A stretch of 64,000 nt of DNA from positions 124,001 through 188,000 of the forward strand of contig JAKVKU010000003.1 of the NCBI GenBank assembly GCA_022484695.1. Direction: 5' to 3'. Under the pieces are notes generated by a model. The model had not been told where the DNA came from and did no database searches. It saw nothing but the letters and a program-made list of their open reading frames with translations. How positions within the stretch are numbered: position 1 is the first letter of the stretch; each line of letters opens with the position of its first letter. Both the position numbers and the translations under genes were made by a program. Below are positions 48,443 through 55,818 of the stretch, piece after piece. This DNA comes from Lactobacillus sp. (GTDB lineage Bacteria; Bacillota; Bacilli; Lactobacillales; Lactobacillaceae).

Positions 48443-49516
48443 TTATAACTGAATTAAGTGATCTTTGGGGGCATGGGTCAACAATTCATAGCCCGTGGCC
48501 GTCACAACAAAATCATCTTCGATGCGAACACCGCCTTGACCTTCCAAATAAATACCCGGCTCATCCGTCTCAACATTATGGATCACTTGTTTTTGGGCCT
48601 TGTAAGCCCCAAAGGCCCCAGGGCCCTCATGGATCTCTAGGCCAATGCTGTGGCCAGTGCCATGGCCAAAATTAGGACCATAGCCAGCTGCATCGATCAC
48701 CGCATGGGCGGCATCGTGCATGGCTTGCCCACTGACGCCAGGTTTGACCACTGACAAAACGTGCTGATTTGCCTTTAATACCACCTCATAAATATGGCTC
48801 AGCTCAGGTTCAACCGTCCCCAAGGCCACAGTTCTGGTAATGTCTGAAGCGTAGTGATTGTAAAAACAGCCAAAATCCAAAGTGATTAATTCATGATTTT
48901 TAATGACTTTCTCACTGGCCGAGCCATGGGGCCACGCTGAACGATAGCCAGAAGCTACAATCGTCTCAAAAGAGACCCCAGAAGCTCCACGTTTACGCAT
49001 ATCATATTCCATCTCATTGGCAACGGCCAACTCCGTCACACCGGGTTTAATGAAGTTCAGGATATGTTCAAAACATTGATCGGCAATTTGACAAGCAATT
49101 TTAATGTTCGCCAATTCATCGGGGTCTTTAACTTGCCGCAATTGTTCCACAAGTCCATTGACACTTTGAAATTGCTGATTGGGCAGGGCTTTTGTTAAGA
49201 ATTGAAAGTCTTGATAGTTTAGTTGGGTACCATCAAACCCCAGACTTGTTAATTTTCGAGTGTTGATAAGTTTGGCTAAAGCCGCTAAAAGCCCATCTTG
49301 TTCTTGTAAAATAACAATATCATCATGTAGTTGCTGGTGTGCTTGAGCAATATACCGAGAATCAGTTATTAAAACAGCATCCCCTGGAGTCACTAAAACA
49401 CCACTGTCATCACCGGTAAACCCGGTTAAATAAAAAATGTTCTCAGGTTTTGTGACAAAATAGTTGGCCAAGTGTTGCTCTGCTAATAGTGTTTGCAATC
49501 GTTGTAAACGTGTCAT
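48443..49516 (-). CDS. Xaa-Pro aminopeptidase/dipeptidase (M24B family)
   Basis: A metallopeptidase cutting bonds next to proline. The 357 residues have a creatinase-like N-terminal domain (about 1-125) and the M24 catalytic domain with metal ligands visible as LDFGCFYNHYASDITRT (two Asp), the GHGTGHSIGLEIHEGP segment (His), and the late Glu residues in VRIEDDFVV. In Bacillus the homologue YqhT lies next to efp and yqhY. Aminopeptidase P versus prolidase specificity cannot be decided from sequence alone. Confidence 0.92.
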   Translation of the reverse strand: MTRLQRLQTLLAEQHLANYFVTKPENIFYLTGFTGDDSGVLVTPGDAVLITDSRYIAQAHQQLHDDIVILQEQDGLLAALAKLINTRKLTSLGFDGTQLNYQDFQFLTKALPNQQFQSVNGLVEQLRQVKDPDELANIKIACQIADQCFEHILNFIKPGVTELAVANEMEYDMRKRGASGVSFETIVASGYRSAWPHGSASEKVIKNHELITLDFGCFYNHYASDITRTVALGTVEPELSHIYEVVLKANQHVLSVVKPGVSGQAMHDAAHAVIDAAGYGPNFGHGTGHSIGLEIHEGPGAFGAYKAQKQVIHNVETDEPGIYLEGQGGVRIEDDFVVTATGYELLTHAPKDHLIQL

Positions 49517-49586
49517 AAAATTACACCGCCCTCAAAATGAAAAAAAGAGCTCGGCAATATGTATCACCGAACCCTAAAATTTAAAC

Positions 49587-49877
49587 TTATTTAGCTTCAG
49601 CTACAGGATAAACTGAAACTTTCTTTTTGTCTCGGCCTAAACGTTCAAAGCGGACAATACCTGCTGCTGTTGCGAATAATGTATCATCGCCACCACGTAA
49701 CACGTTTTCACCTGGATGAATCTTAGTGCCACGTTGACGGAAGATAATTGAACCAGCAGTAACTGTTTGGCCATCAGCAGCCTTAGCGCCTAAACGACGA
49801 CCAGCTGAATCACGACCATTGGCAGTAGAACCGCCCCCCTTATGATGGGCGAAGAACTGTAAATTCATTTCTAACAT
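49587..49877 (-). CDS. rpmA: 50S ribosomal protein L27, with cleavable N-terminal extension
   Basis: L27 reaches the peptidyl transferase centre. The 96 residues start MLEMNLQFF then [15 protein letters not shown]. In Firmicutes this nine-residue extension ending in FF is removed by the protease Prp, encoded by the next gene upstream. The ATG at 49877 is preceded by GGAGGTG; the in-frame ATG at 49892 lies before that site. The order rplU-prp-rpmA is conserved. Confidence 0.96.
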   Translation of the reverse strand: MLEMNLQFFAHHKGGGSTANGRDSAGRRLGAKAADGQTVTAGSIIFRQRGTKIHPGENVLRGGDDTLFATAAGIVRFERLGRDKKKVSVYPVAEAK

Positions 49878-49894
49878 GAATTTCACCTCCATAA

Positions 49895-50242
49895 TTAATC
49901 TGTTGAAGTATCATTTTTTACGATTAAGTAATCACTGTAATTTTTTTGAATGCTTTGTAAGGTTCCCAGTAGATTTTCTAAAAGAACTTGACTAATCAAT
50001 ACTTTTTCTTGATCTACATGTAATGAAATCGTCACATCTAAGTAACCGCCATTATCTTGATCAGACTCGACAACTGGCGTAAGGCCAGCTAAATCCTGCA
50101 AACTATTGGTGGTCCCAATCGTCGTTGCTGAAACGGCCGCACAGACAATATCTTGGCCGTACACGCCAGAATTAGCATGACCGATGATGCGGTAATGGTT
50201 TAAATTACCCTCACGATCTCGATAGAAACTTGCTGTTATCAT
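49895..50242 (-). CDS. prp: ribosomal-processing cysteine protease Prp
   Basis: Prp (YsxB) removes the N-terminal extension of L27. The 115-residue protein carries the catalytic pair His22 in IIGHANSG and Cys34 in DIVCAAVSA, the same positions as in the characterised staphylococcal enzyme. It lies between rplU and rpmA, 17 bases before its substrate gene. Confidence 0.95.
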   Translation of the reverse strand: MITASFYRDREGNLNHYRIIGHANSGVYGQDIVCAAVSATTIGTTNSLQDLAGLTPVVESDQDNGGYLDVTISLHVDQEKVLISQVLLENLLGTLQSIQKNYSDYLIVKNDTSTD

Positions 50243-50308
50243 CTAATTTTACACTCTTCTTAATAAAAAGCTTGGGTAATAACATGTCACAAATCAACAA
50301 TTTAAAAA

Positions 50309-50617
50309 TTACGCGTTGATTTTGTCAACAACAACTTTAGTGTATGGTTGACGGTGACCCTTCTTTTGATGACTATGTTTCTTAGGTTTGTACTTGAAAG
50401 TAACAACTTTCTTTTCCTTACCTTGTTTTTCAACTGTACCAGTCACAGTAGCACCTTCAACTGTAGGTGTCCCGATCTTAGTATCATCACCGCCAATGAA
50501 GATTACTTTATCAAAAGAAATCTTTTCACCAGCTTCTACAGGTAACTTTTCAACATATACAGGTTGACCTTCTTCAACTTTGTATTGTTTGCCACCAGTT
50601 TCAATAATAGCGTACAT
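50309..50617 (-). CDS. rplU: 50S ribosomal protein L21
   Basis: L21 is a 102-residue large-subunit protein beginning [18 protein letters not shown], with the family signature region [20 protein letters not shown] near the C-terminus. The ATG has AGGAGG upstream. It heads the rplU-prp-rpmA operon behind a perfect promoter and a leader of about 100 bases. Confidence 0.97.
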   Translation of the reverse strand: MYAIIETGGKQYKVEEGQPVYVEKLPVEAGEKISFDKVIFIGGDDTKIGTPTVEGATVTGTVEKQGKEKKVVTFKYKPKKHSHQKKGHRQPYTKVVVDKINA

Positions 50618-50718
50618 ATATTTGCACCTCCTAAAAAATTTCTTATACTCGCCGTTTTAGGCGCCGAAGCTTAAGACCTAATCCGTGCGGTTGCAGCTGT
50701 GGAGTCCACAAATACAAC
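50618..50718 (-). ncRNA. L21 leader-type cis-regulatory RNA
   Basis: The rplU leader contains a TGTGGA/TCCACA hairpin, then a TTAGG/CCTAA stem with the AAGCTTCGGCGCC segment and an ACGGCGAG stretch. This looks like the Firmicutes L21 leader family. A covariance-model search would confirm it. Confidence 0.6.
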
Positions 50719-50724
50719 TCATAA

Positions 50725-50753
50725 ACTATAGCAAACTAATACACGTGTGTCAA
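50725..50753 (-). promoter_or_regulatory. promoter of rplU-prp-rpmA
   Basis: Minus-strand TTGACA (50748-50753) and TATAGT (50725-50730) are 17 bases apart. The -35 box lies inside the last codons of the tetR gene upstream. Confidence 0.85.
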
Positions 50754-51392
50754 ACCATTTTTATCAAATGTGAAAAACTGCTGTACTTTGGACACATCGT
50801 GGTTATCTGCACACAGGAGTGACTCAAAAATATGGGCCATATAATCTGATGAATAACGCTTGTTATCTTTGAGCCAGTTGGACACTAATGAAATAAAAGC
50901 CCCAGCATAGAAATCAAAGACCGGCTTCTCCGGTAAGCTGCTTTCAGGAATACTCACATCATAAGACTTGCGAACATATTCTTCAAAGTAGCTGACCAAA
51001 CCAGCATGAAATTGATCATTGAAAGTTAAGGTTTTCTCCCGATTCAAAAAGACATCAAATGTGGTGGCGTGTTCTGAAATAAATGAAAATGCCAAACTCA
51101 CATTAAATGCCGGAAAAGCCTGTAAGGCCTCGAGGCTGTCCACATAGACAATAACCTGCTTGAAGAAGTGATGTAAAAAACCTAACTGAATTTGTTTGAC
51201 GAAATCTTCTTTATCTGAATAATGCAGGTAAAAAGTCCCCCGGGTCACCCCAGCCATGGCAGTTATTTTTTGGACGGATAAATCTTTGAGGGTATGATAC
51301 TGTAAGAATTGCACCAAAGCCCGCCGCAACTTCACATTTGTTTTCACCACGCGGGGATCTCTGGCGTCTTTTTTTAGATGGTGGTCATACAT
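50736..51392 (-). CDS. TetR/AcrR family transcriptional regulator
   Basis: The 218-residue protein has an N-terminal TetR helix-turn-helix: LSVQKITAMAGVTRGTFYLHYSDKEDF at about residues 38-64, with the FYLHYSDKE recognition helix pattern. The C-terminal ligand domain is unlike any I recognise. No obvious target such as an efflux pump is adjacent; it follows a small unknown gene by 11 bases and is probably cotranscribed with it. Its end overlaps the rplU promoter. Confidence 0.88.
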   Translation of the reverse strand: MYDHHLKKDARDPRVVKTNVKLRRALVQFLQYHTLKDLSVQKITAMAGVTRGTFYLHYSDKEDFVKQIQLGFLHHFFKQVIVYVDSLEALQAFPAFNVSLAFSFISEHATTFDVFLNREKTLTFNDQFHAGLVSYFEEYVRKSYDVSIPESSLPEKPVFDFYAGAFISLVSNWLKDNKRYSSDYMAHIFESLLCADNHDVSKVQQFFTFDKNGLTHVY

Positions 51393-51403
51393 CAGAATCG
51401 TCT

Positions 51404-51649
51404 CTATTTCTTATCTTCAATAATTTCATAATGAACCATATTTTTAAACTCGTAGCGCACCCCCTGGGTATCCGTCGCAAACCCCTCACGCTTTTGCAAG
51501 CGCGCAATCAGCGCATCTTTAGCACTGGTATCCGTTTTAGAAATTTGCACTGGCATTTCTAACACACGGCCATCACTGAATTCAATGTAGAAATATATTT
51601 TTTTAAGTGACGCTTGTTTTAGCGCCTTTCTACTCAATTTTTTTCTCAT
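51404..51649 (-). CDS. small hypothetical protein upstream of tetR
   Basis: An 81-residue basic protein I do not recognise. It starts MRKKLSRKALKQASLKK, then has alternating strands (YFYIEFSDGRVLEMPVQI) and a charged C-terminus. There is no signal peptide or membrane segment. The ATG at 51649 follows AGGTG by nine bases. The 11-base gap to tetR suggests one transcript, so it may be the regulator's partner, but that is only context. Confidence 0.7.
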   Translation of the reverse strand: MRKKLSRKALKQASLKKIYFYIEFSDGRVLEMPVQISKTDTSAKDALIARLQKREGFATDTQGVRYEFKNMVHYEIIEDKK

Positions 51650-51825
51650 AAAAATCAACACCTAACTTTTTTGAATGCTGCCAAACAAATATTATCGACC
51701 TACTATCAATATACCAGTTTTAAGGGCTCGAATAAATCCCCCACATAATTAAGCCGGCATTAAAATTTTAGCATGTTGGTTGTCAAAGTACAATTAAGCT
51801 GAAATTTTATTATATAGTGTGCCTA

Positions 51826-51838
51826 AATACTAAGTATT
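51826..51838. repeat. short inverted repeat upstream of the S-layer-like gene
   Basis: AATAC-TAA-GTATT is a perfect dyad about 85 bases before the gene start. A TATAAT -10 box without a good -35 lies downstream at 51875-51880. It could be an operator. Confidence 0.4.
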
Positions 51839-51920
51839 TTCTTAGATTACCTGTATCTTTAATATTGAACACGGTATAATGAATTTGAACCTAATAATCA
51901 TTATTGAGAGGAAGGGTTTT

Positions 51921-52643
51921 ATGGAAAATCGATTGAGAAAGAATATCTTATGGTCTGTTTTGGCTGCTGTGTTATTGGCAGTGGGTGCAACTTTCACAGG
52001 CAATACTGCGCAAGCTGCCACGAATTATCCGACAGAAGATGTCAGTGGTACAGTCACTGTCACCAATCCTGACGGCGCCCCACTTTATTTTGATCAAGGT
52101 ACGTTTACCCCGTTGAATCGCTCTTTGCCGGCTGGTTCCCAGTGGAAAGCAATTTACCGGACTAAAACTGCCGATGGCTCCTATACTTACAATTTAGGTG
52201 GCACCCAATGGGTTAAAGCCAAAGACATTTCTTATGTTGATGGCACAACTTTGACGGACGGTGTTTTATTCTTATATCGGGGAATTAACACCAGTACTGG
52301 TGCAACTTTACCTGCAGGTACTTTTTGGAAGGTATTCAACGTCTATGGCGGCAGCAATGCCAATACTTTCAAGTATGATGTTGGCGGCGCCACTGTAGAA
52401 GGTACCCCAAACACTGACTTCGCTGTTTTTGGATCCCAAGAAGGTAACTTCAATGGTACCTTCACAGTCTATGGTAGTGGTCCAGCTACTTTATATGACG
52501 GCGCCGGCAATGGTGTCAGCCAATTATACGCTGGCTCTGCTTGGAAAGTCTTCGGTGCCAAAGTTCTCAACGGTGCCATTTACCTTCGGGTAGGTAATGA
52601 TACCCAATGGGTTAGACTAGACGCAGGTAACATTAGCCTGTAA
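51921..52643 (+). CDS. secreted protein with three SLAP-like repeats
   Basis: A 240-residue exported protein. A signal peptide with a basic start and hydrophobic core (about 8-27) ends at a probable AQA/AT cleavage site near residue 33. The mature part holds three divergent repeats of about 65-75 residues: each has a strand pair and an aromatic turn aligned as LPAGSQWK (69-76), LPAGTFWK (130-137) and YAGSAWK (203-209), and two have TQWV. The pattern resembles lactobacillus S-layer-protein (SLAP) cell-wall-binding domains. No catalytic motif is seen. Function probably cell-surface attachment; this is inference. Confidence 0.75.
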   Translation: MENRLRKNILWSVLAAVLLAVGATFTGNTAQAATNYPTEDVSGTVTVTNPDGAPLYFDQGTFTPLNRSLPAGSQWKAIYRTKTADGSYTYNLGGTQWVKAKDISYVDGTTLTDGVLFLYRGINTSTGATLPAGTFWKVFNVYGGSNANTFKYDVGGATVEGTPNTDFAVFGSQEGNFNGTFTVYGSGPATLYDGAGNGVSQLYAGSAWKVFGAKVLNGAIYLRVGNDTQWVRLDAGNISL

Positions 52644-52712
52644 CCTAGTTTAAGCTTACTTGTACCATGCTTTAAAATTATCTGATAACAACGTTATCAA
52701 TGGAGGATCCTC

Positions 52713-53318
52713 ATGAAAAAATTTTTGCTCGTCGGTTTAATGCTCTTGTCTTCAGTTTCCCTGGCCGCTTGTGGTGGCAACAGTTCAAAAAGTAACAGTG
52801 CCAATAGCGCTAGCTCATCTAGTAAAGTCGTTGTTAAGTCTGAACGTGCCGATTTCAACAACCTTAAATTTGGTGACCTGCATAAAAAAGCCGCTGGCGG
52901 TACAACTTTAGCTGCTGCTAAAAAACAATTTGGCAAGCCAAGTACGACGACCGAAAGTAAAATCAACGACATCGCCGTACAAAACGTCACTTGGACAAAC
53001 ATTGATAAACAAGCCGATGCAAAGATTGTTTTGTCATTTACGAACGACAAGGCTTTTGGCGCGCAGTTGATCAATTATAATGCTAAGCGTAAAAACACAA
53101 TTGATCTCAAGCAGTTCAATACCGTTAAAAAGGGCGACAAGGTCGCTAAAGCCACTGATAAATTTGGATTGGCTGATGAAGTCACTCAAACTGTTATCGA
53201 TGGTCAAAAGGCTTTGACTGAAACGTATACATCTGGTGTAAAAGGTAATGATGCCAGCTTTGTAATTGTCGCTTCTAATGACAAAATCACCCATACCAGT
53301 CAAACAAACATGAAATAG
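52713..53318 (+). CDS. lipoprotein with tandem DUF3862/BLIP-like domains
   Basis: A 201-residue lipoprotein. The lipobox LAAC places the acylated Cys at residue 20, followed by a Ser/Asn-rich linker. Two similar halves follow: one with GGTTLAAAKKQFGKPST and TWTNID, one with VKKGDKVAKATDKFGLAD and TYTSG. This matches small lipoproteins with the SmpA/BLIP-like fold common in lactobacilli, whose role is unknown. GGAGG is well placed upstream, and a strong terminator follows. Confidence 0.78.
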   Translation: MKKFLLVGLMLLSSVSLAACGGNSSKSNSANSASSSSKVVVKSERADFNNLKFGDLHKKAAGGTTLAAAKKQFGKPSTTTESKINDIAVQNVTWTNIDKQADAKIVLSFTNDKAFGAQLINYNAKRKNTIDLKQFNTVKKGDKVAKATDKFGLADEVTQTVIDGQKALTETYTSGVKGNDASFVIVASNDKITHTSQTNMK

Positions 53319-53330
53319 TTTGACTATCTT

Positions 53331-53370
53331 AAACACCTTTGAACGCTAGGAATGGTTCAAAGGTGTTTTT
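53331..53370 (+). terminator. terminator after the lipoprotein gene
   Basis: AAACACCTTTGAAC pairs with GTTCAAAGGTGTTT around a ten-base loop and ends in five T residues. Confidence 0.9.
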
Positions 53371-53508
53371 GTTTGGGTAAATATAGCTTGTTTGCCTCAT
53401 AAAATGATTGACCAACTTTATCACGAAATATAAAATTAAGATACATTTCACCGCCGGCTGGCAAAAGTCAGCTAACTTGAAATGAACATCATTTGGGAGG
53501 AAATGCAT

Positions 53509-53850
53509 ATGATCAAAAACAGAGCAGGTATTGAAGCAGATGTCCACGGTTGGAATTGGGGTGCCTTAATGTTCAACTGGGTCTGGGGGATTGGTAACAA
53601 GACCTACCTGCCCCTCATTGCCCTGATCCCCGGATTTGGGTTAATCTGGGCCATTATTTGTGGGGCCATGGGCAATAAATGGGCTTGGCAAAATAGCGAA
53701 TATGGTGACTATGAAACCTTTCAAGCCGTGCAAAAAACCTGGAATCTTGCGGGTATCGTTCAGTTCATTATTGCCGTTGTAACATTTGTCTTTGTGATCT
53801 TGTTGTGGGGTTCACTTTTGGCATTGGTCTTTGGTAATAGTAATTATTAA
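53509..53850 (+). CDS. small membrane protein of unknown function
   Basis: A 113-residue protein with an N-terminal segment HGWNWGALMFNWVWGIGN rich in Trp, a hydrophobic segment around residues 33-52, a soluble loop (KWAWQNSEYGDYETFQ) and a second transmembrane helix at about 80-105. The Trp-Asn-Trp-Gly start and WGIGNKTY pattern recur in unannotated Firmicutes membrane proteins, but I know no function. The ATG at 53509 has GGAGG eight bases upstream. It is followed by a hairpin terminator at 53881. Confidence 0.75.
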   Translation: MIKNRAGIEADVHGWNWGALMFNWVWGIGNKTYLPLIALIPGFGLIWAIICGAMGNKWAWQNSEYGDYETFQAVQKTWNLAGIVQFIIAVVTFVFVILLWGSLLALVFGNSNY

Positions 53851-53880
53851 TTGTTACAAATACACAATCTTTCGTACAAT

Positions 53881-53924
53881 AAAAGGCATCTAAATCCTGG
53901 TAGAAAGGGATTTAGATGCCTTTT
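53881..53924. terminator. bidirectional terminator, left copy of a duplicated hairpin
   Basis: GGCATCTAAATCC pairs with GGATTTAGATGCC, flanked by A and T runs. Its 32-base core (53887-53918) matches the reverse complement of 57227-57258 at 26 positions, including the GGTAG loop. It bounds the small-gene island on the left. Confidence 0.85.
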
Positions 53925-54034
53925 CATTTGTCCACCAATACTGCGCTTTAACCGCCCGACGATTAGGTTTCTTATTGCAGATATTTAACATTGCCAGCTA
54001 TACTCAGACAAAGCCCGTAACCAACTGGCGTGGC

Positions 54035-54256
54035 TCATTTCTTTCCAGATACTACCGTAGCAGTGAGAATATCTGATATCCAAACGTCGTCTTCCGGGTA
54101 ATCAGCCATAAAAACCAATTCCGGTTGATCATCGGCTTCACTTTCGATTTCGTTGACAAAAATGACCCTTTGACTACCATCTTTCAGCTTAAAAGAAACA
54201 TGCTTTCCACGGAAATGTTTAATTATCGCCACTAGTGACATGCTAGCAAGATCCAC
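54035..54256 (-). CDS. small hypothetical protein (cassette gene 5)
   Basis: A 73-residue acidic protein I do not recognise. It has a central strand pattern HVSFKLKDGSQRVIFVNEIE and an acidic C-terminal half. I place the start at GTG 54256, since GGGAGGG lies six bases upstream; the ATG at 54283 has no binding site. It is the last of five leftward small genes, 109 bases after the previous one, and could be separate from it. Confidence 0.55.
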   Translation of the reverse strand: MDLASMSLVAIIKHFRGKHVSFKLKDGSQRVIFVNEIESEADDQPELVFMADYPEDDVWISDILTATVVSGKK

Positions 54257-54365
54257 TTTGAGCCCTCCCACTTTAGCTTTCATGGCATCTTCATAGACAG
54301 TTGTTAATCAAATCAAAATAGGTATAAAAATAGTATTCAATAAAAATAAAGTGCCATAAACTTGA

Positions 54366-54650
54366 TTATTTAATTTTCGGCAACGACGCCTTAACCTCTT
54401 CAACAGAGACGCCACGACGTTTAGCAATGTCCTTTAAGATTTCTTCTTTGGTTTTGTCAATCTCAATGATGTTAATTGGTGCTTCATCAATTTCACCTGC
54501 AGGGATTGGCAAATAGTCTCTCAAATCTGGATCAATACCCGTGTGTCTCGCATCGGTTGCTTCAATCGGTGCTGCTGGCAGCTGATGTGACCCATCTAAA
54601 TTTGATTTCTCATCATCTTTCGCTTTAAAGACCTCCAAAACGAAATCCAT
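54366..54650 (-). CDS. small hypothetical protein with PIPxGxxDE module (cassette gene 4)
   Basis: A 94-residue acidic protein. The N-terminal half is not conserved with its neighbour, but the C-terminal half, from LPIPAGEIDEAPINI to KRRGVSVEEVKASL, is clearly similar to the C-terminal half of the next upstream gene (shared PIPxGxxDE motif, then an amphipathic helix and an EEV-type ending). The ATG has AAAGG six bases upstream. I do not recognise the family. Confidence 0.65.
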   Translation of the reverse strand: MDFVLEVFKAKDDEKSNLDGSHQLPAAPIEATDARHTGIDPDLRDYLPIPAGEIDEAPINIIEIDKTKEEILKDIAKRRGVSVEEVKASLPKIK

Positions 54651-54670
54651 CTGTACCTTTAAAATATTGT

Positions 54671-54877
54671 CTAATGCTTGGTTTTTGTCTTACGGGCAAC
54701 CATTTTTAAAACTTCTGCTTTGGTCATATGGTAAATTGCCATTAATTCAGCAAGTGCTTCTTCCCGGGGTATTTTAGTAATCGTGATCAATGGTTCGTCG
54801 CGTACACCAATCGGTATCGGCACATCTTTTTGAACTTCCTCAACTGTTAGAGTTTTATCAATTTTCAAAATCTTCAC
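54671..54877 (-). CDS. small hypothetical protein with PIPxGxxDE module (cassette gene 3)
   Basis: A 68-residue protein paralogous to cassette gene 4: VPIPIGVRDEPLITI, then a helix REEALAELMAIYHMTKAEVLKM and a basic tail. The start is GTG at 54877. The 20-base spacing to gene 4 and 12-base spacing to gene 2 suggest one operon. The shared module with a helix-turn-helix-like spacing (MTKAEV / VSVEEV) may be a binding or dimer motif; this is inference. Confidence 0.65.
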   Translation of the reverse strand: MKILKIDKTLTVEEVQKDVPIPIGVRDEPLITITKIPREEALAELMAIYHMTKAEVLKMVARKTKTKH

Positions 54878-54889
54878 GTCCCCTATTCC

Positions 54890-55123
54890 TTAGTACCAAG
54901 CAATTGTGTAATTGTTGGGGAATTGATTCAAATTTGAGAACTCCGCCAACTTAGCTATCAAGTGAACCAAATAACTCTTATGGTACTTGGTGATAGTTTG
55001 CTGTTCAACCCGGTATTCTCTCGATTTAAAATTATACTGGACTTGTCCGCTTTGTTCAGATTCGATAATAAATTCATAAGTTACAATGTTCCCGGATTGA
55101 CTGAGGAGTTTTAATTCAATCAA
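54890..55123 (-). CDS. small hypothetical protein (cassette gene 2)
   Basis: A 77-residue protein with a TTG start six bases after AGGGGG. The first two thirds are beta-like with alternating hydrophobic residues (IVTYEFIIESEQ, VQYNFKSREYRV), followed by a helix (YLVHLIAKLAEFS) and an unusual aromatic C-terminus ending AWY. I do not recognise it. Confidence 0.6.
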   Translation of the reverse strand: MIELKLLSQSGNIVTYEFIIESEQSGQVQYNFKSREYRVEQQTITKYHKSYLVHLIAKLAEFSNLNQFPNNYTIAWY

Positions 55124-55174
55124 TTGAATCCCCCTGGTTGTGACATTTGTTCAACATCTGAAATGAAATTAATG

Positions 55175-55366
55175 TTAAAAATCAATATTATTCTCTAATT
55201 GATAATCTAATAACTCGATATAGGCCGCATACGCTTCTTGGACTTTGAGCGGCGCACCTGCTTTCAAGAGCATTCGGCCGTCTTCACCACCCCTTACCAA
55301 TCTGCCATCGTCATCAACTAATGCCCATTCTAAAGCGTAATATTTAGCAAAATCAGGAACAATCAT
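55175..55366 (-). CDS. small hypothetical protein (cassette gene 1)
   Basis: A 63-residue acidic protein, first of the leftward cassette. It contains YYALEWALVDDDGRLVRGGEDGR then a helix VQEAYAAYIELLDYQLE. The start at 55366 has AAGGGGG nine bases upstream; an ATG at 55375 directly follows that site. I do not recognise a family. No promoter for the cassette is clear in 55376-55450. Confidence 0.6.
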   Translation of the reverse strand: MIVPDFAKYYALEWALVDDDGRLVRGGEDGRMLLKAGAPLKVQEAYAAYIELLDYQLENNIDF

Positions 55367-55681
55367 CTGCTGCATCCCCCTTAATTTTCAAAATCAATTA
55401 ACTTCTACTAAACTAGATTTTCGATGAAGCAAAAAATTCACTCTCCGTGTATACGATTAGTATGGCCAACAAAAAGGGCGCGATCTTATCGCAACAATAT
55501 TTCTTCCTTACCAGAAAGTTTAAAGCATCCCTGCTGGTTGAGCAAAAAATTCAGCATATTGCTAAACACTTGGATTGAGATAGAGCAAGGCAACAGTGTA
55601 TTCAGGCTTTATCAGGTTGCCCCGGTAGAAACATCAGCCGCAATTGTTCTCATAACTTAAATATTTTTCCCAATTTCGATA

Positions 55682-55690
55682 TGCTATAAT
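55682..55690 (+). promoter_or_regulatory. extended -10 promoter for the SHOCT gene
   Basis: TGCTATAAT (55682-55690) is a consensus extended -10 element; the -35 region is T-rich without a clear box. It leaves a leader of roughly 120 bases. Confidence 0.6.
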
Positions 55691-55726
55691 GTAAACGGAT
55701 ACATAAAAGCTTCTGCAAACACATAA

Positions 55727-55811
55727 ATCCCCAGCCCGCTACCAACAGACTGAGGATAGCTCTCTACATTAGTTAGAAAGAACCTTTCAATAATATTTTA
55801 TCATATGGAGG
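55727..55811 (+). repeat. duplicated leader, copy 1 (hairpin plus ribosome binding site)
   Basis: CCCCAG (55729-55734) pairs with CTGAGG (55750-55755) with one A/C mismatch, and 30-odd bases later a 24-base block (55788-55811) ends in the GGAGG site. The block differs at one base from 56629-56652 upstream of the Ltp gene, and the hairpin has an equivalent there. Confidence 0.7.
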
Positions 55812-55818
55812 TAGTAAA

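Larger units (their letters stand above)
55376..55818. other. gene-poor interval with promoter and leader; possible relic
   Basis: No convincing gene lies in this 443-base stretch. A 78-codon plus-strand ORF (55424-55660) and a 38-codon one (55462-55578) lack binding sites and resemble nothing I recognise. The right half holds an extended -10 promoter and the leader of the SHOCT gene. The left half may be a decayed gene. Confidence 0.5.

Noticed and set aside
55424..55660. Plus-strand ORF of 78 codons in the gap before the SHOCT gene
   Set aside because: It lacks a ribosome binding site, has unnatural composition and resembles no family, so it is treated as non-coding or a relic.
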